Shown: positions 32,191-41,447 of the stretch, piece by piece | Layout of the letters: each line of letters begins with the position of its first letter | Position numbering within the stretch: position 1 is the first letter of the stretch | Source of the DNA: Cyanobacteria bacterium QS_8_64_29 | GTDB taxonomy: Bacteria > Cyanobacteriota > Cyanobacteriia > Cyanobacteriales > Rubidibacteraceae | Length of the DNA stretch: 43,865 bases | Assembly (NCBI GenBank): GCA_003022125.1 | Contig: PXQH01000052.1 | Coordinates: 1 to 43,865 of the forward strand | Direction of reading: 5' to 3' | Notes under the pieces: generated by a model | Seen by the model: the letters and a program-made list of their open reading frames with translations, nothing else | What the model was told of the DNA's origin: nothing | The model's database searches: none | Translations under genes and position numbers: made by a program

Positions 32191-33216
32191 GTGGAGCAGC
32201 TAAGGTACGGCATTGCCATCACGGGCAGCGGCTCGGCAGCTCCGAGCACCGCGCTCGATAATGACGATCTCAGCCAGATCGTGGCGACCTCCGACGACTG
32301 GATCCGCCCGCGCACTGGCATCCGCGAGCGCCGCCTGGCCGCGCCCGAGGAATCGCTGACCGAGTTTGCGGCGCTCGCGGCCGAGCGCGCGCTCACCATG
32401 GCCGGCCTCTCGGCAGCCGAGCTGGATCTGATCGTGCTGGCCACCTCCACCCCAGACGACCTGTTCGGCAGTGCCAGCCACTTGCAGGCCTCGCTGGGGG
32501 CCTCGCGCGCCGTTGCCTTCGATCTGACCGCCGCTTGCTCAGGGTTTGTCTTTGGCTTGGTCACCGCCGCCCAGTTCGTGCGTACCGGCGCCTACCAAAA
32601 CGTGCTGCTAGTCGGCGCCGATTTGCTCTCGCGCTGGCTGGATTGGACGGATCGCAGCACTTGCGTGCTGTTTGGCGACGGCGCTGGGGCCGCCGTGGTC
32701 CGCGCCCGCTCCGACGGCGAGGACGGCCTGCTGGGCTTTGAGATCTGCAGCGACGGCACCCAGTGCGATGCCCTGACCCTGAGCTGCGCCCCCAAGCCCC
32801 GCTCGCTGCTGGGCAACGTCCGCGTGGGCAGCGGTCACTACCAGGCGATCGCCATGCAGGGCCGCGATGTCTACCGCTTTGCTGTCGCCCAGGTACCGGA
32901 AGCGATCGCCAAGGCGCTCCACCGGGCGCAGCTGAGCTCGCAGCAGCTCGACTGGTTGCTGCTCCATCAGGCCAACCAGCGCATCCTGGATGCCGTCGCC
33001 CAGCGCCTGGAAATGCCCAGCGAGCGCGTGGTCAGCAACCTGGCGCGCTACGGCAACACATCGGCCGCCTCCGTGCCGCTGGCGCTCGATGAAGCGGTGC
33101 GCGCCGGGCAGATCCGCTCCCGCGATATTGTGGCGACGGCTGGCTTTGGGGCAGGTCTCAGCTGGGGGGCCGCCATTTTTCGATGGGGAAGCGACGGAGG
33201 GAGCGATCGCCAATGA
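32191..33216 (+). CDS. fabH: 3-oxoacyl-ACP synthase III
   Basis: A 341-residue condensing enzyme that starts fatty-acid synthesis from acetyl-CoA and malonyl-ACP. The catalytic triad is visible: Cys in DLTAACSGFVFGL, His in WLLLHQANQRILDAV and Asn in RYGNTSAASVPLAL. TSDDWIRPRTGIRERR and GDGAGAAVV also match. The GTG start has GGAGAGG 6 bases upstream. The stop TGA overlaps the fabD ATG. Confidence 0.97.
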   Translation: MEQLRYGIAITGSGSAAPSTALDNDDLSQIVATSDDWIRPRTGIRERRLAAPEESLTEFAALAAERALTMAGLSAAELDLIVLATSTPDDLFGSASHLQASLGASRAVAFDLTAACSGFVFGLVTAAQFVRTGAYQNVLLVGADLLSRWLDWTDRSTCVLFGDGAGAAVVRARSDGEDGLLGFEICSDGTQCDALTLSCAPKPRSLLGNVRVGSGHYQAIAMQGRDVYRFAVAQVPEAIAKALHRAQLSSQQLDWLLLHQANQRILDAVAQRLEMPSERVVSNLARYGNTSAASVPLALDEAVRAGQIRSRDIVATAGFGAGLSWGAAIFRWGSDGGSDRQ

Positions 33217-34109
33217 AGCCAACGGCATGGGTCTTTCCCGGTCAAGGCTCGCAGGAAAGCGGCATGGAGGCCGATCTGGGCGAGGTGCCAGCCGCCCAAG
33301 ACCGGTTCAAGACGGCCGAGCGCGTGCTGGGCTGGTCGGTTCCGGCTGTTTGCGGCGGCGATCGCCAGCAGCTGAGCCAAACGCGCTACACTCAACCTTG
33401 CCTCTACACCATCGAGTGCGTCCTGGTGGATCGCCTGTGCGAGCGCGTGCCCTCGCCGGCGCTGGTTGCCGGCCACAGTCTGGGCGAGTACGTCGCCCTC
33501 TACGCGGCCGGGGCCTTGGATTTTGAGACTGGGTTGCGGTTGGTGGCCCAGCGAGCGGCCTTAATGGATGCCGCCCAGGGCGGCAAGATGGTGGCATTGA
33601 TGAAGTTCGAGCGCGAGCAGCTGGAGGCGCAGCTGGCGGCAACCCCGGACGCGGTGCTGGCCAACGACAACAGCCCCGCCCAGGCTGTTATCTCGGGCAA
33701 GCCCGAGGCCGTTGATGCCGTCGTCGAGCGAGTCGGCGCCAAGCGAGCCATCCCGCTCGAGGTCTCGGGGGCCTTCCACTCGCCGCTGATGGCCGAGGCG
33801 GCCCGCTCCTTCGCGCAGGTGCTGGATGCGGTGACGCTGGCCGATGCCCGGATGCCGGTGCTGCCCAACGCCGACCCGCGGCCCATTACCGATGGAACAA
33901 CCCTCAAAGCCTGCCTGAGACAGCAAATGACCGCCCCCGTGCGCTGGCGCGAAACAGTCCTGCAACTGCGCGATTCGGGCATCGAGCGCGTGATCGAGGT
34001 GGGGCCGGGCAAGGTCCTGCAGGGCCTGATCGGCAAAACCTGCGCCCCGATCGCCGCCACCGGCGCCAGCAGCGCCGTCCAAATCGATGCCCTCGCGGCT
34101 GCTGCCTGA
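33213..34109 (+). CDS. fabD: Malonyl-CoA:ACP transacylase
   Basis: A 298-residue enzyme transferring malonyl from CoA to acyl carrier protein. Seen are WVFPGQGSQESGM, the nucleophile GHSLGEYVALYAAGAL, the Arg in LVAQRAALMD, the His in SGAFHSPLM and GPGKVLQGLIGKT. It overlaps fabH (ATGA) and its TGA shares its last base with the ATG of the next gene, so three genes are coupled in translation. Confidence 0.97.
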   Translation: MKPTAWVFPGQGSQESGMEADLGEVPAAQDRFKTAERVLGWSVPAVCGGDRQQLSQTRYTQPCLYTIECVLVDRLCERVPSPALVAGHSLGEYVALYAAGALDFETGLRLVAQRAALMDAAQGGKMVALMKFEREQLEAQLAATPDAVLANDNSPAQAVISGKPEAVDAVVERVGAKRAIPLEVSGAFHSPLMAEAARSFAQVLDAVTLADARMPVLPNADPRPITDGTTLKACLRQQMTAPVRWRETVLQLRDSGIERVIEVGPGKVLQGLIGKTCAPIAATGASSAVQIDALAAAA

Positions 34110-35254
34110 TGGAACCCACGGTCTCGAGCTACGCGCTGCCCCAGCTGGCTTCCGGCGATCGCCCCACGCTGCAGTTATACCGCTTTAGCGGGGCGCGCAC
34201 CGGGCCGGTGGCCTACCTACAGTCCAATCTGCACGGGGCCGAGATTGTCGGCAATGCCGTCATCCACGAGCTGATCGCGTGGTTGCGCGGCCTCGAGCCC
34301 ACCCAGCTTGCGGGCGAGATCCGGCTGCTACCGGCTTGCAACCCGGCTGGGACCAACCAGCGCGGCCACTTTTTTGCCACCGGGCGCTACAATCCTTACG
34401 ACGGTCGGGATTGGAACCGCATTTTTTGGGACTACACCCAAGACGATCCCGATCTGGGGGCATTCGCCCGCCAGCGCCTGGGGTGGGCGCGCGAGGCGAT
34501 CACGCGCGACTACGACCGCACTCTCCAAGATGCCTTCGAGGCGCAGGCGCAGCGCGCCCAGCGCGCCAGCAGCTTGCCCTACAGCGACCAGTACCGCAAC
34601 CTGCTGCAATCGCTGTGCCTGGATGCGAACTACGCCATCGATATCCACAGCTCCAGCAACCGGGCCGTGGGATTTCTCTACGGCTTTAGCGGCCGCGAGG
34701 CGAGCGCCGGCGCCTTTGGGTTGGAGCTGGGCGTCTTGCTGGCCGAGGCCGACTGCGATGGGGTGTCTTTTGATGAAGCCTTCATCAAACCCTGGCTGGC
34801 ACTGGAAAACGCCCTGGCTCAGGCCGGGCAACCTACTCAGTTCGAGCGCGAATCCTGGACCCTGGAGCTAGGGGCCGGCATGCAAATGCAGCCCCAGTTC
34901 GTGCGCCAAGGCACCAGCGGCATCCAGCACTATTTGGCCCAACAGAGCATGGTTGCCCCCGAGGCCGTCCCCGCCAGCCAGAGGGCGCCCTGTCCCCTGG
35001 ACTGGGTCAGCAAGGACCAAATCCATAAGTACTACGCCCCCGGCGGCGGCATGGTGCAGCCAGCGTGCCAGCTGGGGGCGCGCGTCGCACGCGGCGAGCG
35101 GCTCTACTGGCTGCTGCAGCTGGACAAAACCGGCGGATTGCCGGCCGCTCAGGCAGTGACGGCCGAGGCTGACGGCCTGGTGTTCGATGTGGCCACCAAC
35201 CATGCCGTCAACCAGGGCGAGTACGTGCTGACCGTGTTGGAGTCGGCCCCGTAG
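34109..35254 (+). CDS. Zinc carboxypeptidase / aspartoacylase-like protein
   Basis: A 381-residue protein of the M14/AstE-AspA superfamily (succinylglutamate desuccinylase/aspartoacylase). AYLQSNLHGAEIVGNAVIHEL has the zinc-binding His-x-x-Glu (LHGAEIVGN). LLPACNPAGTNQRG and YNPYDGRDWNRIFWD are the substrate loop, and ANYAIDIHSSSNR carries the third zinc ligand His. The C-terminal portion (WVSKDQIHKYYAPGGGMVQP and ADGLVFDVATNHAVNQGEYVLTVL) resembles a barrel-sandwich (biotinyl-lipoyl-like) domain seen in AstE relatives. It starts in the TGATG overlap with fabD. Substrate unknown; an N-acyl amide or amino acid is plausible. Confidence 0.82.
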   Translation: MEPTVSSYALPQLASGDRPTLQLYRFSGARTGPVAYLQSNLHGAEIVGNAVIHELIAWLRGLEPTQLAGEIRLLPACNPAGTNQRGHFFATGRYNPYDGRDWNRIFWDYTQDDPDLGAFARQRLGWAREAITRDYDRTLQDAFEAQAQRAQRASSLPYSDQYRNLLQSLCLDANYAIDIHSSSNRAVGFLYGFSGREASAGAFGLELGVLLAEADCDGVSFDEAFIKPWLALENALAQAGQPTQFERESWTLELGAGMQMQPQFVRQGTSGIQHYLAQQSMVAPEAVPASQRAPCPLDWVSKDQIHKYYAPGGGMVQPACQLGARVARGERLYWLLQLDKTGGLPAAQAVTAEADGLVFDVATNHAVNQGEYVLTVLESAP

Positions 35255-35263
35255 TTGCATCCC

Positions 35264-36220
35264 ATGGCAGCTGAGGATCCCCCCACAGCGCTCGAGCGCG
35301 CCGGCGACGCCATTCCGGTTGCGCCCGAAGGGTTCCGCTCGGGCTTTGTAGGCATTGTTGGCCGGCCCAATGTAGGCAAATCCACGCTCATAAACCGGTT
35401 GGTGGGCCAACAGGTCGCAATCACGTCTTCAGTAGCCCAAACCACGCGCAACTGCCTGCAGGGTATTGCAACCGGCGAGCAGGCCCAGCTCATCTTTGTG
35501 GATACCCCCGGCATCCACAAGCCCCACCACGAACTGGCGCGGGTCCTGGTAGCCAACGCGCGCAACGCCATCGATGCGGTGGATGCGGTGCTGTTTGTGG
35601 TAGATGCCTCGGTCCCGCTAGGAGGCGGCGATCGCTTCGTTGCCCGCCTACTGGCTGCCAGCCCGCTCCCGGTGGTGCTGGCACTCAACAAGCGCGACCG
35701 GCAACCCCCCGACTGCCAGCCCTTGGACGCTGGCTATACCGAGCTGGCCCAGGCCAACGGCTGGTCTTGCTGCAAAGTCTCGGCCGCGACGGGGGCGGGC
35801 CTGGAGGCGCTGCAGCAGCAGTTGGTGGCCCAGCTACCGGTGGGACCGTACTACTACCCGCCGGACGCGGTTACTGATCGACCCGAGCGTTTCATCATGG
35901 CCGAGGCCATTCGCGAGCAAGTGCTGTACCAGACGCGCAACGAGATCCCGCACTCGGTGGCCATTACCATCGACCGCATCGAGGAAGCCCCCGAGCAAAC
36001 CGCGATTTGGGCCACCATCTGCGTGGAGCGCAAATCGCAAAAAGGCATCCTCATCGGCAAGCACGGCAGCGTGCTCAAGGCCATCGGCACGGCCGCGCGC
36101 GAGCGCATCCAGGCGATTGTGGCGGGCAAGGTTCATCTGGAGCTGTTCGTCCGCGTGCAGCCCAAGTGGCGCCAGTCGCGGCGGCAGCTGGCAGAGCTGG
36201 GGTACGAGCTTGAGGCTTGA
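35264..36220 (+). CDS. era: GTPase Era
   Basis: A 318-residue GTPase that helps 30S ribosome maturation and 16S rRNA 3' end processing. GFVGIVGRPNVGKSTLINRLVG is the P-loop, IFVDTPGIHKPHHEL is the DTPG switch II, and LALNKRDRQ matches NKxD. The C-terminal KH domain has ERKSQKGILIGKHGSVLKAI and VHLELFVRVQPKWRQSRRQL. The 23-residue N-terminal extension before the P-loop is normal for cyanobacterial Era. ATG 35264 is chosen over an in-frame TTG (35255). Confidence 0.96.
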   Translation: MAAEDPPTALERAGDAIPVAPEGFRSGFVGIVGRPNVGKSTLINRLVGQQVAITSSVAQTTRNCLQGIATGEQAQLIFVDTPGIHKPHHELARVLVANARNAIDAVDAVLFVVDASVPLGGGDRFVARLLAASPLPVVLALNKRDRQPPDCQPLDAGYTELAQANGWSCCKVSAATGAGLEALQQQLVAQLPVGPYYYPPDAVTDRPERFIMAEAIREQVLYQTRNEIPHSVAITIDRIEEAPEQTAIWATICVERKSQKGILIGKHGSVLKAIGTAARERIQAIVAGKVHLELFVRVQPKWRQSRRQLAELGYELEA

Positions 36221-36234
36221 GCGAGCCGCATTTG

Positions 36235-36240
36235 CTATAA
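36235..36240 (+). promoter_or_regulatory. Possible extended -10 box (TGCTATAAC) before the SpoIID-like gene
   Basis: TATAAC preceded by TGC lies 26 bases before the start codon and just after the Era stop. The best -35 candidates are badly spaced, so this is tentative. Confidence 0.3.
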
Positions 36241-36266
36241 CGGAGTGCCTCAAATGCGACCACTGG

Positions 36267-37916
36267 ATGATGGCTCGGGCAATGCAGGCACTACGGCGAT
36301 CGGGCTGCTTGCTGGCCGGGTTGGGGATCGCCGCGATCGCGCCGGCGGCCCCAGCGCGGGCGCTGCAAGTGGGCATCATCCAGCAGTTCGGCCGCTCCGA
36401 GCTCGAGCGCCTGACGCTGCGCGCACCGGCCGGCGAGACGCTAACGGCCTCGTTCCCACAGCGTGCAGAGCCGACACCGCTGCAAGCCCGCAAGCTCGAG
36501 CTGAAAGTGCGCTGGCAGCGGTTGCGACTGCCGCAGATTCGCGAGCGCGTCGTTTTAGGCGAGCGCGCCACGTTCGAATCGGCCGAACGGCTGGCGCGGC
36601 AGTGGCAGCAGCGCGGCGTCGAGACCGCCATCACCCAACCTGACCGCTGGCAGGTCTGGGCCAAGCCCCAAACCTACGGTTCGCTACTGTCGCGGCGCTG
36701 GTTGCTGCACGGCCTCCGGCAGCAAGGCTACGAGGCCCCCTCGTTGCAAACGCGCCTCATCCAGCGCGTCCCGGCCGTGGCCCTCCTGACCGGGCAAGGG
36801 CAAAAGCGCTTGGTGGGCCGCTCGCCGGATGGCGGGCATGCCAATCCCGTCCTGGTCCGGATTGCCAGCTCCGGCGATCGCATCCGCGTTGAGCCCCAAG
36901 GCGCCGATTGCCCGGCGCGTCCCTATCCGGGCGAGCTCAAGCTGCAGCGGGATTCCTACGGCAGCTATACCCTGGTCAACGCCGTCCCGCTGGCGGCGTA
37001 CTTGCGCGGCGTCGTCCCTTATGAAATCGGCGCCGATGCGCCCCAGGCTGCCCTTGAGGCCCAAGCCATCATCGCGCGCACCTACGCCCTGCGCAACCGG
37101 CGGCGCTTTGCCGCCGACGGCTACCAGCTCTGTGCCGATGTCCACTGCCAGGTCTATCGCGGGCTCGCGCGCACTAACCCGCGCATCGATCGCGCCATTG
37201 CCGCCACCGAGCGGCAGGTACTGACCCATGGCAACGAGCTCATCGACGCCCTCTACTCGGCCACCACCGGCGGCGTCACGGCCGAGTTCGATGACATTTG
37301 GAACGGCCGCAACCGCCCTTACCTGGAGCCCATCGTCGATGCCACCCAACCGGTCTGGGATCTCGAGCAGCGCCCGCTGGCAGACAAGCAGGCCCTGCGC
37401 CAGTTCCTCGCTCGCGAGCGCGGCTTCAACGAAAGCGGCGACAGCACCTTCCGCTGGCGCCGAGAGCGCTCGCTCGAGGCGCTCGCCGACGACCTGCGCG
37501 CTTACCTCAAGGCCAGCTATCGCCAGGGGCCGGATTTCGAGCAGCTGCAGGCACTCGAGGTAACTGAACGTGCCCGCTCGGGGCGCGTGCTGGAGCTAGT
37601 CGCGCGCACCGACGCTGGCCCAATCGTGCTCACCAAAACCGAGATCCGCAGCGCGCTAAAGCCACCGCGCAGCACGCTGTTTTACCTAGAACCGCTGTAT
37701 GCAAGCGAGGCGCAACAGAGGCTGACCGGGTATGCCTTTGTGGGGGGTGGCTTCGGCCACGGCGTTGGCCTGAGCCAGACGGGCGCGCAGACGCTAGCGC
37801 GGCAGGGATGGTCCGCCGAGCGGATCCTGGCGTTTTATTACCGGCAAACCGAGTTGCGCCGCCTGGGTGGTTCCGTGGCGCTCGAGCGGCGCCAGTCGGC
37901 TGCTACGCGGCAGTAG
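36267..37916 (+). CDS. SpoIID/LytB-domain secreted protein
   Basis: A 549-residue exported protein with a signal peptide (LLAGLGIAAIAPAAPARALQ). The N-terminal 200 residues are a SPOR-like or unknown domain with charged patches. Residues about 215-440 carry the SpoIID motifs: YPGELKLQRDSYGSYTLVNAVPLAAYLRGVVPYEIG, ALEAQAIIARTYALRNRRRF, CADVHCQVYRGLA and ALYSATTGGVTA (family S-x-x-G pattern). Late in the chain GGFGHGVGLSQTGAQTLARQG is the closing motif. SpoIID proteins are peptidoglycan lytic transglycosylases in spore formers; cyanobacterial ones are thought to act on the cell wall. ATG 36267/36270 are equally good. Its 3' end overlaps the GNAT gene by 14 bases. Confidence 0.9.
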   Translation: MMARAMQALRRSGCLLAGLGIAAIAPAAPARALQVGIIQQFGRSELERLTLRAPAGETLTASFPQRAEPTPLQARKLELKVRWQRLRLPQIRERVVLGERATFESAERLARQWQQRGVETAITQPDRWQVWAKPQTYGSLLSRRWLLHGLRQQGYEAPSLQTRLIQRVPAVALLTGQGQKRLVGRSPDGGHANPVLVRIASSGDRIRVEPQGADCPARPYPGELKLQRDSYGSYTLVNAVPLAAYLRGVVPYEIGADAPQAALEAQAIIARTYALRNRRRFAADGYQLCADVHCQVYRGLARTNPRIDRAIAATERQVLTHGNELIDALYSATTGGVTAEFDDIWNGRNRPYLEPIVDATQPVWDLEQRPLADKQALRQFLARERGFNESGDSTFRWRRERSLEALADDLRAYLKASYRQGPDFEQLQALEVTERARSGRVLELVARTDAGPIVLTKTEIRSALKPPRSTLFYLEPLYASEAQQRLTGYAFVGGGFGHGVGLSQTGAQTLARQGWSAERILAFYYRQTELRRLGGSVALERRQSAATRQ

Positions 37917-38373
37917 CCGTGCCGCGGTACTGCATTACCGCCACCGGCAGCCGCAGGACGGTGCGGGCTAGGGCAGCCGGGGCAAACTTGCGGCGCAGCG
38001 ATCGCGGCAGGTCCCGCCAAGCCACGGCCTCAAAGCCCAAACGCCCAAAAAACTGCGCCCGCTGCCGGCCCAAGCACTCCAGATACAGCGGCTGCGTGGC
38101 AGCGCCAATGGCATGCCGCGCGATCGCCGTGCCGATGCCGCGCCGGCGCCAGCCTGGGGCAACGACGACGCTGCCCAGCTCTTGCGCCTCGGCAAAGCGA
38201 CGCAGTTGCCCGCATCCCACCAGCTGGCCTTTGCAGTCCACGACCCAAAACTGCTGCCAGCGCAGCTGGGTGGGATCGAGCTTGGCTTGCCAGACCAAGC
38301 GGCGGATGGCTGGCAGGTCCCGGGCGGTTGCCGCTCGGAGCGCGCAGCCCGCCGGCAGCTCGGTCTCAGGCAT
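37903..38373 (-). CDS. GNAT-family N-acetyltransferase
   Basis: A 156-residue protein with the GNAT fold. The acetyl-CoA loop is VVVAPGWRRRGIGTAIARHA (Q/R-x-x-G-x-G/A). The N-terminal acceptor strands run CALRAATARDLPAIRRLV and LVGCGQLRRFAEAQELGSVVV, and the C-terminal strand includes AQFFGRLGFEAVAWRDLP. The substrate is unknown. The start ATG 38373 is preferred to the in-frame TTG nine bases upstream. The gene is convergent with the SpoIID-like gene and divergent from arsS. Confidence 0.82.
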   Translation of the reverse strand: MPETELPAGCALRAATARDLPAIRRLVWQAKLDPTQLRWQQFWVVDCKGQLVGCGQLRRFAEAQELGSVVVAPGWRRRGIGTAIARHAIGAATQPLYLECLGRQRAQFFGRLGFEAVAWRDLPRSLRRKFAPAALARTVLRLPVAVMQYRGTATAA

Positions 38374-38498
38374 GGCAGCCAACGCCAGTCAGCGTTCCCC
38401 AGCGACTCGGTAGGTAACCTTAGCACTGCTCAGCCCGGACTCAGCGCCGCCTGCTTGAATGGAGCCAGTTCCCTCGTGCCAGAGTGGAGGACAGACCT

Positions 38499-38504
38499 GG
38501 AGGA
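38499..38504 (+). promoter_or_regulatory. Ribosome-binding site of the radical SAM gene
   Basis: GGAGGA ends 6 bases before ATG 38511 and lies inside the longer in-frame alternative starting at 38484, supporting the shorter start. Confidence 0.65.
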
Positions 38505-38510
38505 ACGACT

Positions 38511-39512
38511 ATGGTCCAAACGCCCGTACGAGCCGGCATTACCCCCTTCCGCGACAAGATCGGCGGATCGCTGAGCAAGCACCCCATTCGCGTGCTGCAA
38601 ATCAATTTGGGCAAGCGCTGCAACCTGGCCTGCACGCACTGCCACGTTGAGGCGGGACCCAATCGCACCGAGGAGCTGAGCCCCGAGGTCCGCGATCGCC
38701 TGATCGCTCTAATCGAGCGCTTCCCGCAAATCGAGACCGTCGATCTCACCGGCGGGACCCCCGAGATGAATTTGGGCTTTCGCCCGCTGGTGGAAGCGGC
38801 TCGAGCCCAAAACAAGCAGGCGATCGTTCGCTCCAACCTCTCCATCTACTTTCAGCCGGGCTTTGAAGATGTCCCCGAGTTTTGCGCGCGCCATCAAGCG
38901 CGCGTGGCAGCCTCGCTGCCCTGCTACCTCCCCAACAACGTTGACAGCCAGCGTGGCGCCGGCGTTTACGACGCCTCCATTCGCGCCCTCCAGCGGCTGA
39001 ACCAACTGGGCTACGGGCACGATCCCGAGTTAGTGCTGGATTTGATCTACAACCCGCCCCTACCGCTGAGCGAGGACGGCTTCCGGCTACCGCCACCGCA
39101 GCAAGGGCTGGAGCAGGACTACAAGACGCATCTGCAATCGCAGTTCGGCATTCAGTTCAACAACCTGCTCACCCTAGCCAACTTGCCCATCGGGCGGACC
39201 AAGCAGTTCCTGCAGCGCCAGCAATTGCACGCCGCTTACCTGCGCTATCTGGAGGCCAACTTCAACCCCCAGACCGTGCCCAACGTCATGTGCCGCAACC
39301 AGCTCTCGGTGGACTACACCGGCAACGTCTTCGACTGCGATTTCAACCAGATGGAGAACCTGCCAGCGCAAACGCCCGACGGCGAGCCCGTCACTGTGGA
39401 GAAGCTGCTGGCGCTCGATAGTCTCGATGCCATCGAGCAGATCCAAACGCGGCCTTACTGCTACGGCTGCACGGCGGGCAACGGTTCCAGCTGCGGCGGC
39501 TCGCTGGTGTAG
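38511..39512 (+). CDS. arsS: Radical SAM protein of the ArsS type (arsenosugar-linked)
   Basis: A 333-residue radical SAM enzyme. The cluster motif is GKRCNLACTHCHVEAGPNRTE (CxxxCxxC) and the SAM-binding TVDLTGGTPEMNLGFRPLVEAA follows. SLPCYLPNNVDSQRGAGVYD and NVFDCDFNQMENLP are typical of the family, and the C-terminal Cys region runs RPYCYGCTAGNGSSCGGSLV. In arsenic-handling bacteria ArsS is linked to turning methylated arsenic into arsenosugars. No arsM methyltransferase gene is adjacent, so this assignment rests on sequence pattern only. Confidence 0.85.
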   Translation: MVQTPVRAGITPFRDKIGGSLSKHPIRVLQINLGKRCNLACTHCHVEAGPNRTEELSPEVRDRLIALIERFPQIETVDLTGGTPEMNLGFRPLVEAARAQNKQAIVRSNLSIYFQPGFEDVPEFCARHQARVAASLPCYLPNNVDSQRGAGVYDASIRALQRLNQLGYGHDPELVLDLIYNPPLPLSEDGFRLPPPQQGLEQDYKTHLQSQFGIQFNNLLTLANLPIGRTKQFLQRQQLHAAYLRYLEANFNPQTVPNVMCRNQLSVDYTGNVFDCDFNQMENLPAQTPDGEPVTVEKLLALDSLDAIEQIQTRPYCYGCTAGNGSSCGGSLV

Positions 39513-39536
39513 GGCGAGTGCCAGTTGCCTGCCGGC

Positions 39537-39872
39537 TCACCCTGACGGTGGCTGACGCTGCCACCGGCCCAAGGCTAGTCCCACCCCCAGCGCTACAATG
39601 ACCAAGGCACCAGCGGCCAGGGCCGCCTCCCACGCCGAGAGCGCCACGGCTACATCGGCGGCGTAGGGCGCCAAATCGCGGGGGCCGATCTGGGTCATTT
39701 GCGGCACCTCGCCAAGACCGTAGACGCATAGCTCGCCGCCACTGAGCGAACAAAAGTTCTCGCTCGGGCAGGCGGTCAGGATCTGGGGCGATTCGCCCTC
39801 GCCGCAGGCAATGCCTTCCTGGCGCAGCAGCTTGCGCACGATTTGGGGATATTGGGTGACAACTTCTGGCAT
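39537..39872 (-). CDS. Small membrane protein with four cysteines
   Basis: A 111-residue protein of a cyanobacterial type without known function. The N-terminal half carries four Cys (23, 35, 41, 49) in ACGEGESPQILTACPSENFC and LSGGELCVYG, then VPQMTQIG. One membrane span follows (about residues 77-98, ALSAWEAALAAGALVIVALGVGLALG), and a short tail ends it. The Cys pattern might hold a disulfide pair or a cofactor. No signal peptide is seen, so the topology is uncertain. Confidence 0.7.
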   Translation of the reverse strand: MPEVVTQYPQIVRKLLRQEGIACGEGESPQILTACPSENFCSLSGGELCVYGLGEVPQMTQIGPRDLAPYAADVAVALSAWEAALAAGALVIVALGVGLALGRWQRQPPSG

Positions 39873-39954
39873 GGGAAATAGGGCTGGCTATTGCTGCTTC
39901 CGGTCTAGATTAGCGACAGCGCATCCCTTGCCGGCCCAGGAGCGGCGAATGGGG

Positions 39955-39960
39955 TAAAAT
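39955..39960 (+). promoter_or_regulatory. Possible -10 box before gatA
   Basis: TAAAAT is 39 bases before the gatA start. The nearest -35-like TTGCCG is 21 bases away, longer than the usual 17, so the promoter is tentative. Confidence 0.3.
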
Positions 39961-39999
39961 CGCCCGTCGCAGGCCCAACAGCAACGAGCGAGGACAGCC

Positions 40000-41439
40000 A
40001 TGGCCGCCATCCGCGAGCTGCACCAGCAGCTAGTGCGCCGGGAGCGCTCGGCGCGCGAGATTGCCGAAGAGGCGATCGCGCGCATCCGCTCCCAGGACCC
40101 GCAGTTGCAAAGCTTTTTGCACGTCACTGAGCAACAAGCGCTCGAGGCGGCGCAAGCCGCGGACGACCGGATTGCGGCTGGCGAGTCAGTTGGGCCGCTG
40201 GCCGGGATTCCCGTTGCGCTCAAAGACAACATTTGCACCCAGGGCATTCCCACCACCTGCGGCTCGCGGATTTTGGAGAACTTTGTTCCGCCCTACGACG
40301 CAACCGTGGTGCAAAAGCTCAAGCAGGCGGGGGCCGCGATTGTGGGCAAAACCAACCTGGACGAGTTTGCCATGGGCAGCTCCACCGAGAACTCGGCCTT
40401 TCAGGTTACCGGCAACCCTTGGGATCGCGCGCGGGTTCCGGGCGGTTCCTCGGGGGGCTCGGCGGCGGCGGTCGCCGCGCAAGAAAGTTGCGTGGCCCTA
40501 GGCTCGGACACTGGCGGCTCGATCCGGCAGCCGGCGTCTTTTTGCGGCATTTTGGGCCTCAAGCCTACCTACGGCTTGGTCTCGCGCTATGGGTTGGTGG
40601 CCTTTGCCTCCTCGCTCGATCAGATTGGGCCGCTGGGGCGCAGCGTCGAGGATGCGGCGCTGCTGTTGAGCGCGATCGCTGGACCCGATCCCTACGACGG
40701 CACCAGCTTGAACGTCACGGTCCCCGACTACACCCAGTTTCTGAGCCCCGAGCTCCCGCAAGGCGGCCTCAAGGTGGGCGTTATCCGCGAGACCTTCGAG
40801 CAAGGCTTGGATGCCGAGGTGGCAGCAAGCGTCCGCCAGGGGATCGACCGGCTGCAGGCGCTGGGCGCTGAGGTCAGCGAGGTGTCGTGCCCGCGCTTTG
40901 ACTACGGCTTGCCGGTTTACTACATCATCGCGCCCTCAGAAGCTTCCTCCAACCTGGCCCGCTACGACGCGGTGCGCTACGGCATGCGCGCCCAGGATGC
41001 TGAGGATTTAAACAGCATGTATGCCCGCACGCGCGGAACGGGATTTGGCGCTGAGGTCAAGCGCCGCATCATGCTGGGAACCTACGCCCTCTCGGCCGGG
41101 TACTACGATGCTTACTACCTCAAGGCGCAAAAAGTTCGCACGCTCATCAAGCAGGATTTTGAGGCAGCCTTCGAGCAGTTTGATGTCCTAGTAGCCCCTA
41201 CCTCGCCGACCGCGGCATTTCAAGCAGGCGAGAAAACCGACGATCCGCTCAGCATGTACCTCTCAGACCTGATGACTATCCCGGTCAACTTGGCCGGCCT
41301 ACCCTCGCTGAGCGTGCCTTGCGGCTTTAACAGTGAGGGGTTGCCCATTGGGATGCAACTGATCGGCAACGTACTGCGCGAGGACTGCATCCTGCAGCTG
41401 GCGTATGCCTACGAGCAAGCAACGGCGCCGTCGCAATAA
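40000..41439 (+). CDS. gatA: Glutamyl-tRNA(Gln)/aspartyl-tRNA(Asn) amidotransferase subunit A
   Basis: The 479-residue amidase subunit of GatCAB, which makes Gln-tRNA(Gln) from Glu-tRNA(Gln) using glutamine ammonia. The catalytic Lys is in [15 protein letters not shown]. The Ser pair is in [15 protein letters not shown] and [18 protein letters not shown], and further on [30 protein letters not shown] lies 8 bases before ATG 40000. gatB and gatC are not next to it, as is common in cyanobacteria. Confidence 0.97.
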   Translation: MAAIRELHQQLVRRERSAREIAEEAIARIRSQDPQLQSFLHVTEQQALEAAQAADDRIAAGESVGPLAGIPVALKDNICTQGIPTTCGSRILENFVPPYDATVVQKLKQAGAAIVGKTNLDEFAMGSSTENSAFQVTGNPWDRARVPGGSSGGSAAAVAAQESCVALGSDTGGSIRQPASFCGILGLKPTYGLVSRYGLVAFASSLDQIGPLGRSVEDAALLLSAIAGPDPYDGTSLNVTVPDYTQFLSPELPQGGLKVGVIRETFEQGLDAEVAASVRQGIDRLQALGAEVSEVSCPRFDYGLPVYYIIAPSEASSNLARYDAVRYGMRAQDAEDLNSMYARTRGTGFGAEVKRRIMLGTYALSAGYYDAYYLKAQKVRTLIKQDFEAAFEQFDVLVAPTSPTAAFQAGEKTDDPLSMYLSDLMTIPVNLAGLPSLSVPCGFNSEGLPIGMQLIGNVLREDCILQLAYAYEQATAPSQ

Positions 41440-41447
41440 GGGGGCTT

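Noticed and set aside
35640-37916. A 758-codon frame that would fuse part of Era to the SpoIID-like protein
   Set aside because: The front part is Era read in another frame; a signal peptide begins at about 36267.
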